From assembly GCF_008271365.1 (NCBI RefSeq), contig NZ_CP043430.1, forward strand, positions 2,356,001 to 2,420,000: 64,000 nt of DNA, in the 5' to 3' direction. This DNA comes from Microbacterium sp. 1S1. Lineage in GTDB: Bacteria > Actinomycetota > Actinomycetes > Actinomycetales > Microbacteriaceae. Within the stretch, counting starts at the first letter, position 1. Each line of letters opens with the position of its first letter. Shown here in pieces: positions 8,708 to 15,735 of the stretch. The notes beneath the pieces were generated by a model that ran no database searches, was not told where the DNA came from, and worked only from the letters and a program-made list of their open reading frames with translations. The translations under genes were made by a program, and so were the position numbers.

Positions 8708-9055
8708 TCACACGTCGATGATGGACGAGGGGGCTTCGCGACCGTCGGACGACCACGGTTCGCCGGGCTCGGTCGGTGCGGGACGCAGAACGGCATCGAT
8801 GCGTCTGCGCACCTCGGCGACCTCCTCGGCGTTGTCAGGTGCGTCCACGGTGCTGTTCGTCGTCTCCACCATGAGGACCGTGCTGGCGTTCAGGAGGAAC
8901 GAAGCCGTGCCGACGTTGCCGTCCGGGCTGATCGACCGGAAGGAGACGGTGTCGGCGTGGCCCTCGTTCGCGACGACTCGGCTGTACTCGAGGAGCGCGT
9001 CCGCGGCATCGTCGCCCATGAGTAGCGACTTCTCACCGTACGTCACGTGTTTCAT
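8708..9055 (-). CDS. Small conserved protein, family C
   Basis: A 115 aa acidic protein starting MKHVTYGEKSLLMGDDAADALLEY, with a central strand TVSFRSISPDGNVGTASFLLNAST and a hydrophilic proline-rich tail. I recognise the type as a hypothetical found repeatedly in Microbacteriaceae but know no function. There is no signal or membrane segment. A minus-strand TAGCAT box ends six bases before the ATG, suggesting a leaderless transcript. It is divergent from family A paralogue 3, 153 bases away. Confidence 0.75.
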   Translation of the reverse strand: MKHVTYGEKSLLMGDDAADALLEYSRVVANEGHADTVSFRSISPDGNVGTASFLLNASTVLMVETTNSTVDAPDNAEEVAEVRRRIDAVLRPAPTEPGEPWSSDGREAPSSIIDV

Positions 9056-9208
9056 GAGCCGATGCTAGAGTCCCGCCCGCCGCGTTCCGCGCCCCTTGAC
9101 AGAAACTTAAAGGAGTGCGCGCTGCCACTGCGGCGACCCGGCGAGTCCGCCCGCACGGAAACGAAGTTCCCCCTGGCGACGGCGTCCTGTCGGGCTTACC
9201 ATGCGCAC

Positions 9209-9523
9209 ATGGGGTTCATCATGTACGACAGCACGAGCCAGCTCTACATCGAGGACCGTGCGCTCGCGCATCTCAAGGTGGTGATCGCCACGAAACTCCG
9301 ACGGAACGAGAGCTTCACGGTGTCGTGGACCCATGCGGAGGGTGACGCATACGGGCGCTCCACGATCTGGCTCCACCCGTCGATCCCGCTTCGCTTCACG
9401 TTCGAAGGGCGTGAGGCTCCCAAGCTCAACCCGCAGTGGATCGACGAACTGATGCAATCCGCGAATGCGACGGGCGGAATTCAGCTCGTCGACGAAGTCG
9501 TCCAGGGGGCCGCGCCCGAATGA
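9209..9523 (+). CDS. Small conserved protein, family A paralogue 3
   Basis: A 104 aa diverged member of the same family as 7478-7813 and 12264-12602. It keeps IEDRALAHLKVV, TKLRRNESF, W, GRSTIWLHPS, NPQWIDEL and SAN, but lacks the GGGRTTVW version of the motif. The start at 9209 aligns with the paralogues and lies six bases after TACCAT, a possible -10 for a leaderless mRNA. An ATG at 9201 is in another frame. Function unknown. Confidence 0.75.
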   Translation: MGFIMYDSTSQLYIEDRALAHLKVVIATKLRRNESFTVSWTHAEGDAYGRSTIWLHPSIPLRFTFEGREAPKLNPQWIDELMQSANATGGIQLVDEVVQGAAPE

Positions 9524-9526
9524 GAG

Positions 9527-9554
9527 GAGCCCCGCCCCTCGCGAGACGGGGCTC
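9527..9554. terminator. Hairpin after family A paralogue 3
   Basis: GAGCCCCG (9527-9534) pairs with CGGGGCTC (9547-9554) around a CG-rich loop, just past the stop codon. There is no T-run, so termination efficiency is uncertain. Confidence 0.5.
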
Positions 9555-9569
9555 TCTCTGGGCCGGACT

Positions 9570-9743
9570 CTAGCGCGAGCCGTCGGGGTCTTCGGCGACG
9601 ACGTCGTCCTCGTCGTCCGCGCCGTCCGTGGGCGGGACGGTGCGCGGTTCGCCCTTGTTGTCCTCGGCGCCGAGGTTGTCGTTCTCCTCCGGGCCGGGGG
9701 AGGGCTCGGTGCTGATGTCGTTGCGGTCGCTGTCGTTACCCAT
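9570..9743 (-). CDS. Small acidic hypothetical protein
   Basis: A 57 aa, extremely acidic, disorder-like peptide rich in Asp, Glu, Asn and Pro with no hydrophobic segment. The start at 9743 was chosen over the ATG 18 bases upstream because AAAGGA lies six to seven bases before it. Similar Asp/Glu-rich short proteins are common in actinobacteria without known function. It converges on the paralogue 3 gene. Confidence 0.55.
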   Translation of the reverse strand: MGNDSDRNDISTEPSPGPEENDNLGAEDNKGEPRTVPPTDGADDEDDVVAEDPDGSR

Positions 9744-9837
9744 GCGCATTCCTTTCCTCAACGGATGTGTCCAGCATCGTCCCTCGACGCTCTGCGACCC
9801 AGCCGCTTGACAACAGCACAGGGGACTCTGTTCGTCG

Positions 9838-10395
9838 TCACTCCGGTCCTTCGACGAGCAGGAGCCCCTGCTTCGTGTCCGCGACCTTCACCCAGCCGTC
9901 GCCGAAGAGGTAGGTCATGCCGTAGCCGTCCTCATCCGTGCTCATCGCGTACTGCGGATCCTCGGTGACGTACACCCCTTCTGGGCCCTTCTCGCTCCGC
10001 CAGCCTTCGGCGACGAGGCTCTCCTGCGCACGCTCCGCGTCCGTCGCGGACAGCGGAGACCACCCGTACATCTGACCGTGATCCGAGGGCACGGTGAAGT
10101 CGGCCCAGAAGCACAGGAGGCCCTGCGGCAGCTCGACTCCGCCGACGATGAACTCGCGCGGCTCCGCCGTCCAGCCCGCGTCCGTGAGCGCGGCGACGGT
10201 ACCGTGCGAGACCAACGACTCGCACGTCAGCTCGTCACTGCCCGGCGCGGGAGTGGTGGCCGTGTCTCCCGTCGCCGGCGGGGATTCCCGCGACGTCGAC
10301 GGCGACGGTCCCGGTGCGCTCTCCGGAGCGCAGGCAGCGAGGAGCGCCCCGATCAGCACGAGACCGGTCAGGGTCGCGAGTCGTCGGAGAGTCAT
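9838..10395 (-). CDS. Putative lipoprotein
   Basis: A 185 aa secreted lipoprotein. The signal peptide MTLRRLATLTGLVLIGALLAAC ends in a good lipobox (LAAC, lipidated Cys at 22), then comes a Ser/Thr/Pro/Gly-rich linker to about residue 50. The remaining domain carries two cysteines (TCESL and LLCFW) likely to form a disulphide. Function unknown. It starts 16 bases after the HisN-like gene on the same strand, with GAGG upstream of the ATG, so it is probably co-transcribed. Confidence 0.8.
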   Translation of the reverse strand: MTLRRLATLTGLVLIGALLAACAPESAPGPSPSTSRESPPATGDTATTPAPGSDELTCESLVSHGTVAALTDAGWTAEPREFIVGGVELPQGLLCFWADFTVPSDHGQMYGWSPLSATDAERAQESLVAEGWRSEKGPEGVYVTEDPQYAMSTDEDGYGMTYLFGDGWVKVADTKQGLLLVEGPE

Positions 10396-10411
10396 GGAGC
10401 CTCAGAGCTGG

Positions 10412-11209
10412 TCAGTCGTGCAGAAGCCGCAGGAAGTCGTCGTGGAGGATGCCGTTGGTTGCGAGCGTCGAGCGCGCCGAGATCGTCTCCGATCCGTCGA
10501 AGGCCGTCATGCGTCCGCCGGCTTCCTGGACGATGGCGACGGCAGCGGCGATGTCGTACTCCTTGACGTCGAACTCGGCAACGGCCTCGAGCCGCCCCTC
10601 CGCGAGGAGCATGTACGCGTAGACATCGCCATACGCCCGATCGCGCCAGACGCGCTCGCTCAGGCGAAGCAGGGCGTCGAGCTGTCCGGCGTCGCGCCAC
10701 TGGGCGATGCTCTGGAAGCTCACGCTCGCGTCGTCCAACGAGGAGACGGCAGAGGTGGCCAGACGTCGCTCCGTCCCGTCGGACGCGGTCCATGCGCCGA
10801 GACCGGCGGCGGCCCACCACCGGCGGCGGAGCGCGGGCATGCTGACCACGCCGACCTGCGGAACCCCGTCGATCGCGAGCGCGATCATCGTGCCCCACAG
10901 CGGAACGCCGCGCAGGAAATTCGAGGTCCCATCGATGGGGTCGATGATCCACTGACGGACGGTGCTGCCCTGAGCGCCGAACTCCTCGCCGAAGATGCCG
11001 TCACCCGGGCGCTCGTCCTCGAGCATGCGGCGGATGGCCCGCTCTGTCGCGAGGTCGGCGTCGGTCACGTGCGAGTTGTCCGCCTTGGTGGAGATCTCCA
11101 GGTCCGCGGCGTCGAACCGGGGGAGGGACTGCGCGTCCGCGGCGGCGGCGAGACGGAGGGCGAGCTGGAGATCGGCGCGCAGATCGGCGGCGTCGGGAGT
11201 GGCGGTCAC
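10412..11209 (-). CDS. hisN: Inositol-monophosphatase-family phosphatase, probable histidinol-phosphatase HisN
   Basis: A 265 aa Mg2+-dependent phosphatase. Motifs are DNSHVTDADLATE, GEEFG, the metal-binding WIIDPIDGTSNFLRGVP, and the C-terminal KEYDIAAAVAIVQEAGG. This last segment and the overall pattern match actinobacterial HisN (histidine synthesis, histidinol-phosphate to histidinol) better than SuhB-type enzymes, but an inositol or other sugar phosphatase is possible. The GTG start at 11209 gives the family length; the frame is open to 11365 without family similarity. No other his genes are nearby. Confidence 0.8.
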   Translation of the reverse strand: MTATPDAADLRADLQLALRLAAAADAQSLPRFDAADLEISTKADNSHVTDADLATERAIRRMLEDERPGDGIFGEEFGAQGSTVRQWIIDPIDGTSNFLRGVPLWGTMIALAIDGVPQVGVVSMPALRRRWWAAAGLGAWTASDGTERRLATSAVSSLDDASVSFQSIAQWRDAGQLDALLRLSERVWRDRAYGDVYAYMLLAEGRLEAVAEFDVKEYDIAAAVAIVQEAGGRMTAFDGSETISARSTLATNGILHDDFLRLLHD

Positions 11210-11329
11210 GAACTCAGGATAGTCGCGGTCGAGGCCACGCCCGCAGACACCATCGGCCAGGATCGGCGGGGCGGAAGGTCCGAGCCACGCCCGGGCCGCG
11301 GTCGATTTCGCCTCGGCGCCAACCGCTGG

Positions 11330-11339
11330 TAATGTAATT
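11330..11339 (+). promoter_or_regulatory. Candidate -10 region of tRNA-Lys
   Basis: TGGTAATGTAATT, an AT-rich stretch that can be read as an extended -10, lies about 30 bases before the tRNA. No convincing -35 was found. Confidence 0.35.
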
Positions 11340-11365
11340 CCTCGGTCGGGGTTATCCCGGGCCAC

Positions 11366-11438
11366 GCACCTCTAGCTCAATCGGCAGAGCAACTGACTCT
11401 TAATCAGTGGGTTCAGGGTTCAAGTCCCTGGGGGTGCA
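11366..11438 (+). tRNA. tRNA-Lys (anticodon CTT)
   Basis: Acceptor GCACCTC pairs with GGGGTGC. The anticodon stem ACTGA/TCAGT has loop CTCTTAA with anticodon CTT at 11399-11401. The T-arm CAGGGTTCAAGTCCCTG is standard. Length is 73 bases with discriminator A; CCA is not encoded. Confidence 0.97.
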
Positions 11439-11446
11439 CGGAACTA

Positions 11447-11479
11447 GCCTCAGAGATCTCGCCATCTCCGAGGCTTTTT
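11447..11479 (+). terminator. Terminator of tRNA-Lys
   Basis: GCCTCAGAGAT pairs with ATCTCCGAGGC (one mismatch) around a six-base loop, followed by five T. Confidence 0.85.
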
Positions 11480-11624
11480 CTCTGTCTCGGCACCATCGGC
11501 GGCAGTGGCGGGATCACAACCGCACCCCCCCGGGGCCGAAGGAGGCGCGTCTTCGACCTCGCGCCGGAGTGAGTGGGCCAGCCGGGTGAGGCCGGCTCAG
11601 GACCGCACCGCGCGTGAGCGCGCC

Positions 11625-11900
11625 TCAGGCGCGGCGGACGGAGAGAAGCTGCCAGCCCTCCGGCACCTTCGCCTCGATGCCGGCCATGTCTTCCGCCTCG
11701 ATCTGCTCGACGCCGTCGATGCGCTGGAAGGTACCGGTCGCCTCCATCTTGGCCTCGCCCTTCAGCATCCGCACCGGGGCGGAGGTCAGCGCGTATCCGG
11801 GTTCGCGATGCGCATCGAGCTGGGTGTAGACGTCTTCCAGAGAGGTCCCGGTGACATCGACGGTCCGGGATCCTCGAGGGCGGATGAGAGCGACGAGCAT
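11625..11900 (-). CDS. Conserved hypothetical protein
   Basis: A 91 aa soluble protein: an N-terminal strand MLVALIRPRG, a central Leu/Asp helix DVYTQLDAHREPGY, and a C-terminal IEAKVPEGWQLLSVRR. I do not recognise a domain. The start is supported by a minus-strand TAGACT box exactly six bases upstream (leaderless pattern). It is 29 bases downstream of the family B paralogue on the same strand. Between the tRNA-Lys terminator and this gene (11480-11624) I see nothing. Confidence 0.65.
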   Translation of the reverse strand: MLVALIRPRGSRTVDVTGTSLEDVYTQLDAHREPGYALTSAPVRMLKGEAKMEATGTFQRIDGVEQIEAEDMAGIEAKVPEGWQLLSVRRA

Positions 11901-11929
11901 CCGTCCAGTCTATGAGCGAGCCCGGATGG

Positions 11930-12199
11930 TCAGAGATCCCAGTCGAGCGTCGAGCGGGCGTCGATCGGCGCTTCGGCTCCCGTGTCCTCGCGGATCAGAT
12001 ACACAACGACGCGGGACTGGGCCGTGATGAGCACACTGGTGAGACTGTCGCCGGTTGCCAGATCGATGAACGTGGGTTGCGCGCGGGCGGCCGCTTCGAT
12101 CCGAGACATGAGGTCCGCGACGTCCGTGCTGCGAGGCAGGAGGAAGTCGTGCCCATCGATCTCGATGTGCGTCGTCGTCATTCCCGTCTTGTTCCCCAT
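11930..12199 (-). CDS. Small conserved protein, family B paralogue 2
   Basis: An 89 aa protein paralogous to 7968-8243 (HIEIDGHDF, DVADLMSRIEAA, FIDLA, SVLITAQSRVVVYL, terminal DWDL). The ATG at 12199 has GGAGG only two bases away. The ATG at 12181 aligns better with the paralogue's N-terminus and would give 83 aa; I cannot decide between them. It lies 64 bases downstream of family A paralogue 2 on the same strand, so here A precedes B, the reverse of the first pair. Function unknown. Confidence 0.65.
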   Translation of the reverse strand: MGNKTGMTTTHIEIDGHDFLLPRSTDVADLMSRIEAAARAQPTFIDLATGDSLTSVLITAQSRVVVYLIREDTGAEAPIDARSTLDWDL

Positions 12200-12263
12200 G
12201 GCCTCCACGGTACGAACCGACACGGGCGTTGGTAAGGGGGGTTGAACAGCCTCGGCGGTCGTG

Positions 12264-12602
12264 TTACGGCCGCGCGAGTGCGCCGTCGCGATCGTCGTGC
12301 TGCTGCTCTGCAGGCTCTGGCACGAGGTACAGGCCGCTGGGAGCATTCGCGGTGAAGGCGAGGGCCTCGACCCAGGCGCGGTTCACGCTCGGCTGTCTGC
12401 TTCCGTGGTACTTGTACACCAGCGAGCTGCCGGCGTGGATCCAGACCGTCGTCCGACCTCCGCCCATGCTTGCGTCGTCCTTCCACGTGAAGCCGAAGGG
12501 CTCGCCGCGGCGGAGCTTCGCGGTCATCACCAGCTGGATGTGAGTGAGAGCGCGATCTTCGATGTCGACCTTGACGCTGTTCTCGTAGATGAACTTGCCC
12601 AT
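12264..12602 (-). CDS. Small conserved protein, family A paralogue 2 (DUF7882-like)
   Basis: A 112 aa protein very close to paralogue 1: both contain DRALTH, LVMTAKLRRGEPF, GGGRTTVW, HAGSSLV, NRAWV and ANAP followed by GLYLV. The C-terminal 20 residues diverge into a hydrophilic tail. No catalytic motif, signal peptide or membrane segment is visible. The upstream DNA 12612-12662 is conserved with that of paralogue 1. Likely co-transcribed with family B paralogue 2 downstream. Function unknown. Confidence 0.8.
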   Translation of the reverse strand: MGKFIYENSVKVDIEDRALTHIQLVMTAKLRRGEPFGFTWKDDASMGGGRTTVWIHAGSSLVYKYHGSRQPSVNRAWVEALAFTANAPSGLYLVPEPAEQQHDDRDGALARP

Positions 12603-12611
12603 TGCAAGAGG

Positions 12612-12662
12612 CCCTTCTCTCCACGGAAACCTGTGCGAAGAGGCGCGGCCAAGCTGACCGCT
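12612..12662 (-). promoter_or_regulatory. Conserved upstream element of family A paralogue 2
   Basis: Matches 7822-7874 upstream of paralogue 1: CTTCTCTC, CCAC-GAAACCTGT, AAGAGGCGC, CC-AGCTGA, GCT. The rest of the gap to 12747 shows nothing further. Confidence 0.5.
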
Positions 12663-12747
12663 GGTGTGGGGTCTGCTCAGCGTTTCACATTTCCGCCTGA
12701 TTTCCTACCCGGCCGGGGTGTCGCGTGTCCTCGCGTGTCTCCCCGCC

Positions 12748-13440
12748 TCAGCCCACCGGCTCGAGGAGGGTGGGGTCCGCGGGATCGACGGTGCGCGTGT
12801 TGCTCACCTTGCGGTCGACGACGTGACCCCGGAGCGTGGCCGCGACGTCGGCGGACGTGTGATCGAGCATGGCGAGCGTGTCGAGCTTGCTCTGCCCGGT
12901 GAGCTTCTCCGGCGTGAGCCAGGCGTCCCAGGTGTCCGGGGTCAGGAAGGCGGGCATCCGGTCGTGCACCTCGCCACCGGCGTCGCGTGCCTCCCTCGTG
13001 ACGACCACGAAGCACCGCACCTTCTCACCGTCGTGCTCCATCGACCACGTGAGACCGGCGGCCGCGAGCAGTCCGTCTCCGTGCAGGAAGTGCGGGGTCT
13101 TGTGTCCTTTCTCACCCGTCCACTCGAAGTACCCGCGCATCGGCACGAGACAGCGGGCCGCGGAGAACGCCGGCGCCCAGAAGCCGGCTGCGAGCTTCTC
13201 CATCCGCGCATTGATGAGGGGTGCGCGCTGTGGCCGGTTGGGAGGACTCTGCCAGTCCCACCGCACGAGTTCGAGGATGCGTCCCTCACCGCGGTCTCGC
13301 ACGATCGGCGCGCTCTCCGTCGGCGCGATCGAGTACGCGCCGTGCCAGGACTTCCACCAGTCCTCCGGTCGGCCGCCCTCGGCCACGAACTCACGGATCA
13401 ATTCGTCCGTCGCCGCGTCGTTCGCGAATCGTCCGCACAT
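12748..13440 (-). CDS. SOS response-associated peptidase / HMCES-type abasic-site protein
   Basis: A 230 aa SRAP-domain protein that shields abasic sites in single-stranded DNA through a covalent link to its N-terminal cysteine. It begins MCGRF, so Cys2 becomes the N-terminus after Met removal. INARMEKL (the Asn and Glu active-site region), RCLVPMRGYFEW and HDRMPAFL are the other family motifs. Length is normal. GGAGG lies seven bases before the ATG. Confidence 0.93.
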   Translation of the reverse strand: MCGRFANDAATDELIREFVAEGGRPEDWWKSWHGAYSIAPTESAPIVRDRGEGRILELVRWDWQSPPNRPQRAPLINARMEKLAAGFWAPAFSAARCLVPMRGYFEWTGEKGHKTPHFLHGDGLLAAAGLTWSMEHDGEKVRCFVVVTREARDAGGEVHDRMPAFLTPDTWDAWLTPEKLTGQSKLDTLAMLDHTSADVAATLRGHVVDRKVSNTRTVDPADPTLLEPVG

Positions 13441-13521
13441 CTCGTCGCCTCCATCTCTCCGGTCGCGCGCCCCGCAGCCCGCATCGCCTCCATCATGCGG
13501 CATGGCGCGGACATCACCGTG

Positions 13522-14004
13522 TCAGACGACCTCGATCACCGTGCCGGCGGTGAGCCTCGACAACTGTGTGAAGGTCAGCGGCATGACAGTGTGCGGATGG
13601 CCAGCCGCCGCCCAGATCACGTCGTGCTCCAGGAGGGACCTATCGATGAAGGTCGGCAGGGGCTCAGGATGGCCGGCGGGGGCCACTCCGCCGATGGCCT
13701 GCCCGGTGGCGGCACGGACGACGGCAGGGGGTGCCATGACCACCGCCCCCGCCCCGATGCTCCGTGCCAGCACCGCGAGGTCCGCCCGGTGCCCGCCGCT
13801 GGTCATCACGAGGACGGGCTGACCGTCGGCGAGGAAGACGAGGCTGTTGGCGATCGCGGCGACCTCGCACCCGATCGCGGTGGCCGCCGCCGCGGCGGTG
13901 CGCGCCGAGTCCGGAAGGACCCGGATCTCGGTGCGCACTCCGGCCGCGAGCAGGTGCTCCTGCACCCGTCGGCTGCGCTCGGGGAGGGGAGGGTCGTCGA
14001 TCAT
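13522..14004 (-). CDS. YbaK/EbsC-family aminoacyl-tRNA deacylase
   Basis: A 160 aa single-domain protein of the YbaK/ProX editing fold. Family marks are IGCEVAAIANSLVFLADGQPVLVMTSG, then GQAIGGVAPAGHPEPLPTFID and a C-terminal AAGHPHTVMPLTFTQL. Family members hydrolyse mischarged Cys- or Ala-tRNA(Pro); which one cannot be told from this sequence. The start is supported by a minus-strand TAGCGT box six bases upstream, with no ribosome site. Confidence 0.9.
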   Translation of the reverse strand: MIDDPPLPERSRRVQEHLLAAGVRTEIRVLPDSARTAAAAATAIGCEVAAIANSLVFLADGQPVLVMTSGGHRADLAVLARSIGAGAVVMAPPAVVRAATGQAIGGVAPAGHPEPLPTFIDRSLLEHDVIWAAAGHPHTVMPLTFTQLSRLTAGTVIEVV

Positions 14005-14026
14005 GCCCCCACGCTAGCCGAGCGCC

Positions 14027-15265
14027 TCAGCCGGCGTCGCCGACGAGGATGGCCGCTGCGTCCTCTGCTGTCGCGTCGGCGGGCTCGTCGTCGATGTGCG
14101 CGAGGACCTTCCGGCCGAGCAGGATCGTGAGCGCGGCGAGCAGGACAGCCGCGGCGGCGAACAGGTATGGCACGGTGGCGCTGAACAGGTGCCACAGGAG
14201 AGCCGCGATCGGCGGGGCCATCGCGCCGCCGAGGAAGCGCACCGCGGAGTAGGCCGAGGAAGCGACGGAGCGGGGCAGGTCCGTCGCCTCCATGACGGCC
14301 TCCGTCAACACCGTGTTCATCACGCCGAGCAGCAGGCCGCCCACGATGATGCACACGACGAGAGCGACCGGCTCGGCGACGACCAGGCCTGCGGCAACGA
14401 GATCGAGGGCCAGCAGCGGCAGTACGGTGAGGATCACGCGGGTCCTCGGCATGCGACGCATCAGGACGGGGGCGACCCAGACGCTGGTGATCGCGAGGGC
14501 CACGCCCCAGCCGAAGAAGGTGAGACCGATCCCCATCGCGCCGAAACCCAGCGGGAAGGGGGAGAACGCGAGCAGGACGAAGAACCCGATGTTGTAGAAC
14601 AGGGCGGCAACGGCGAGGATCGCGAGCGCCGGGCGGCGTAGGGCGGTGAACGGAGCGGAGAATTTCACGGGCGTGCGCTTCTCACGCGGCCCCCGTAGCA
14701 GCACCAGGACGGCGATGAACGCGATGGCCATGAGAGCGACGACGCCGAAGAATGGTCCGCGCCAGCTCTGCTCGCCGAGGATGCCGCCCAGCAGCGGACC
14801 CACGGCGATGCCGAGGCCGAGGGCCGCCTCGTACAGCACGATCGCCGCACTGCTGCCACCGGCCGCGGCGCCCACGATCGTGGCCAGCGCCGTCGAGATG
14901 AACAACGCGTTGCCCAGCCCCCAGCCGGCACGGAATCCGATGACCGCGTCGACGCTGCCGCTGATCGCACAGAGGAAGGCGAACACGACGATCAGCCCGA
15001 GGCCGACGAGCAGAGTGGCCTTGGCGCCGATCCGGCTGGAGATCCAGCTCGTGACGAGCATCGCGAGGCCGGTGACCAGGAGGTAGCTGGTGAAGAGCAG
15101 CTCTGTCTCGACCGGTGTGGCCTCGAGAGACTCCGCGATCGCCGGCAGGATCGGATCGACGAGTCCGATCCCCATGAAGGCGACGACGCAGGCGAAGGCG
15201 ACGGCCCAGACTTGGGCGGGTTGCCTCCAGACCGAGGAAGCGGGGGAAGCGGGGGCGGTGTTCAA
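14027..15265 (-). CDS. MFS drug/solute transporter
   Basis: A 412 aa, about 12-TM major facilitator protein: GLVDPILPAIAESL after TM1, SYLLVTGLAMLVTSWISSRIGAKATLL (motif A region), and GWGLGNALF. The start codon is TTG at 15265, overlapping the marR stop in a TTGA four-base overlap, so expression is coupled to marR. The substrate is unknown; a MarR partner suggests export of a toxic small molecule. The acidic C-terminal tail is cytoplasmic. Confidence 0.88.
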   Translation of the reverse strand: MNTAPASPASSVWRQPAQVWAVAFACVVAFMGIGLVDPILPAIAESLEATPVETELLFTSYLLVTGLAMLVTSWISSRIGAKATLLVGLGLIVVFAFLCAISGSVDAVIGFRAGWGLGNALFISTALATIVGAAAGGSSAAIVLYEAALGLGIAVGPLLGGILGEQSWRGPFFGVVALMAIAFIAVLVLLRGPREKRTPVKFSAPFTALRRPALAILAVAALFYNIGFFVLLAFSPFPLGFGAMGIGLTFFGWGVALAITSVWVAPVLMRRMPRTRVILTVLPLLALDLVAAGLVVAEPVALVVCIIVGGLLLGVMNTVLTEAVMEATDLPRSVASSAYSAVRFLGGAMAPPIAALLWHLFSATVPYLFAAAAVLLAALTILLGRKVLAHIDDEPADATAEDAAAILVGDAG

Positions 15266-15699
15266 CGGAGATCTCCTGTTCGGTCTGCGGAGGTCCTCGC
15301 GGCGAGGATCTCTGCCGCGCGGGTGAGGGCGTGCCAGTCGTCGTCATCGAGGTCGGCGAAGCGCGGAGCGATCGTCGCCCGGAACTCGGAGCGCCAGGCG
15401 GCCAGGGCCGCCGTCCCGTCCGGGGTCACGGCGACGACGGTGGCACGGGAATCGTCGGGGTCGGAGGACCGGTGCACGAGACCCTCGCGTTCGAGGGTGC
15501 CGAGGAGCCGGGTCATTCCGGGTTGCGTCGTGCGGGCGGCCGCGGCGAGTTCGCCGACCCGGTGGGGCCCCGACTGGTCGAGCAGGCTGAGGACCCGCCA
15601 CTGGGCGGCCGGTGCCTCATTACCCGCATCCTGAGCGGCGATGCGTCCCAGTGCGTAGCTCGACAGGACGAGGGAGGGGATGACCTCGGAACGATTCAT
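15262..15699 (-). CDS. MarR-family transcriptional regulator
   Basis: A 145 aa winged-helix repressor: VLSLLDQSGPHRVGELAAAARTTQPGMTRLLGTLEREGLVHRSSDPDDSRATVVAVTPDG is the canonical MarR recognition helix and beta-wing (DPDDSRA). It probably represses its own operon with the coupled MFS gene. A perfect nine-base inverted repeat covers its start codon and -10 box. The mRNA looks leaderless (TATACT seven bases before ATG). Confidence 0.92.
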   Translation of the reverse strand: MNRSEVIPSLVLSSYALGRIAAQDAGNEAPAAQWRVLSLLDQSGPHRVGELAAAARTTQPGMTRLLGTLEREGLVHRSSDPDDSRATVVAVTPDGTAALAAWRSEFRATIAPRFADLDDDDWHALTRAAEILAARTSADRTGDLR

Positions 15700-15726
15700 A
15701 CCATTGAGTATATATCGAATGGTATG
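15697..15726 (-). promoter_or_regulatory. Probable MarR operator and leaderless promoter
   Basis: CATACCATT (15697-15705) and AATGGTATG (15718-15726) form a perfect nine-base inverted repeat with a 12-base AT-rich spacer. The minus-strand -10 TATACT (15707-15712) lies inside it, and the marR start codon is the repeat's left edge. A protein bound here would block both polymerase and the start codon. Confidence 0.7.
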
Positions 15727-15735
15727 TGTCGAAGG

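Noticed and set aside
9098..9117. Promoter from the TTGACA at 9098
   Set aside because: No -10 hexamer at 16-18 bases downstream; the TACCAT box near 9197 is a better explanation for the downstream gene.
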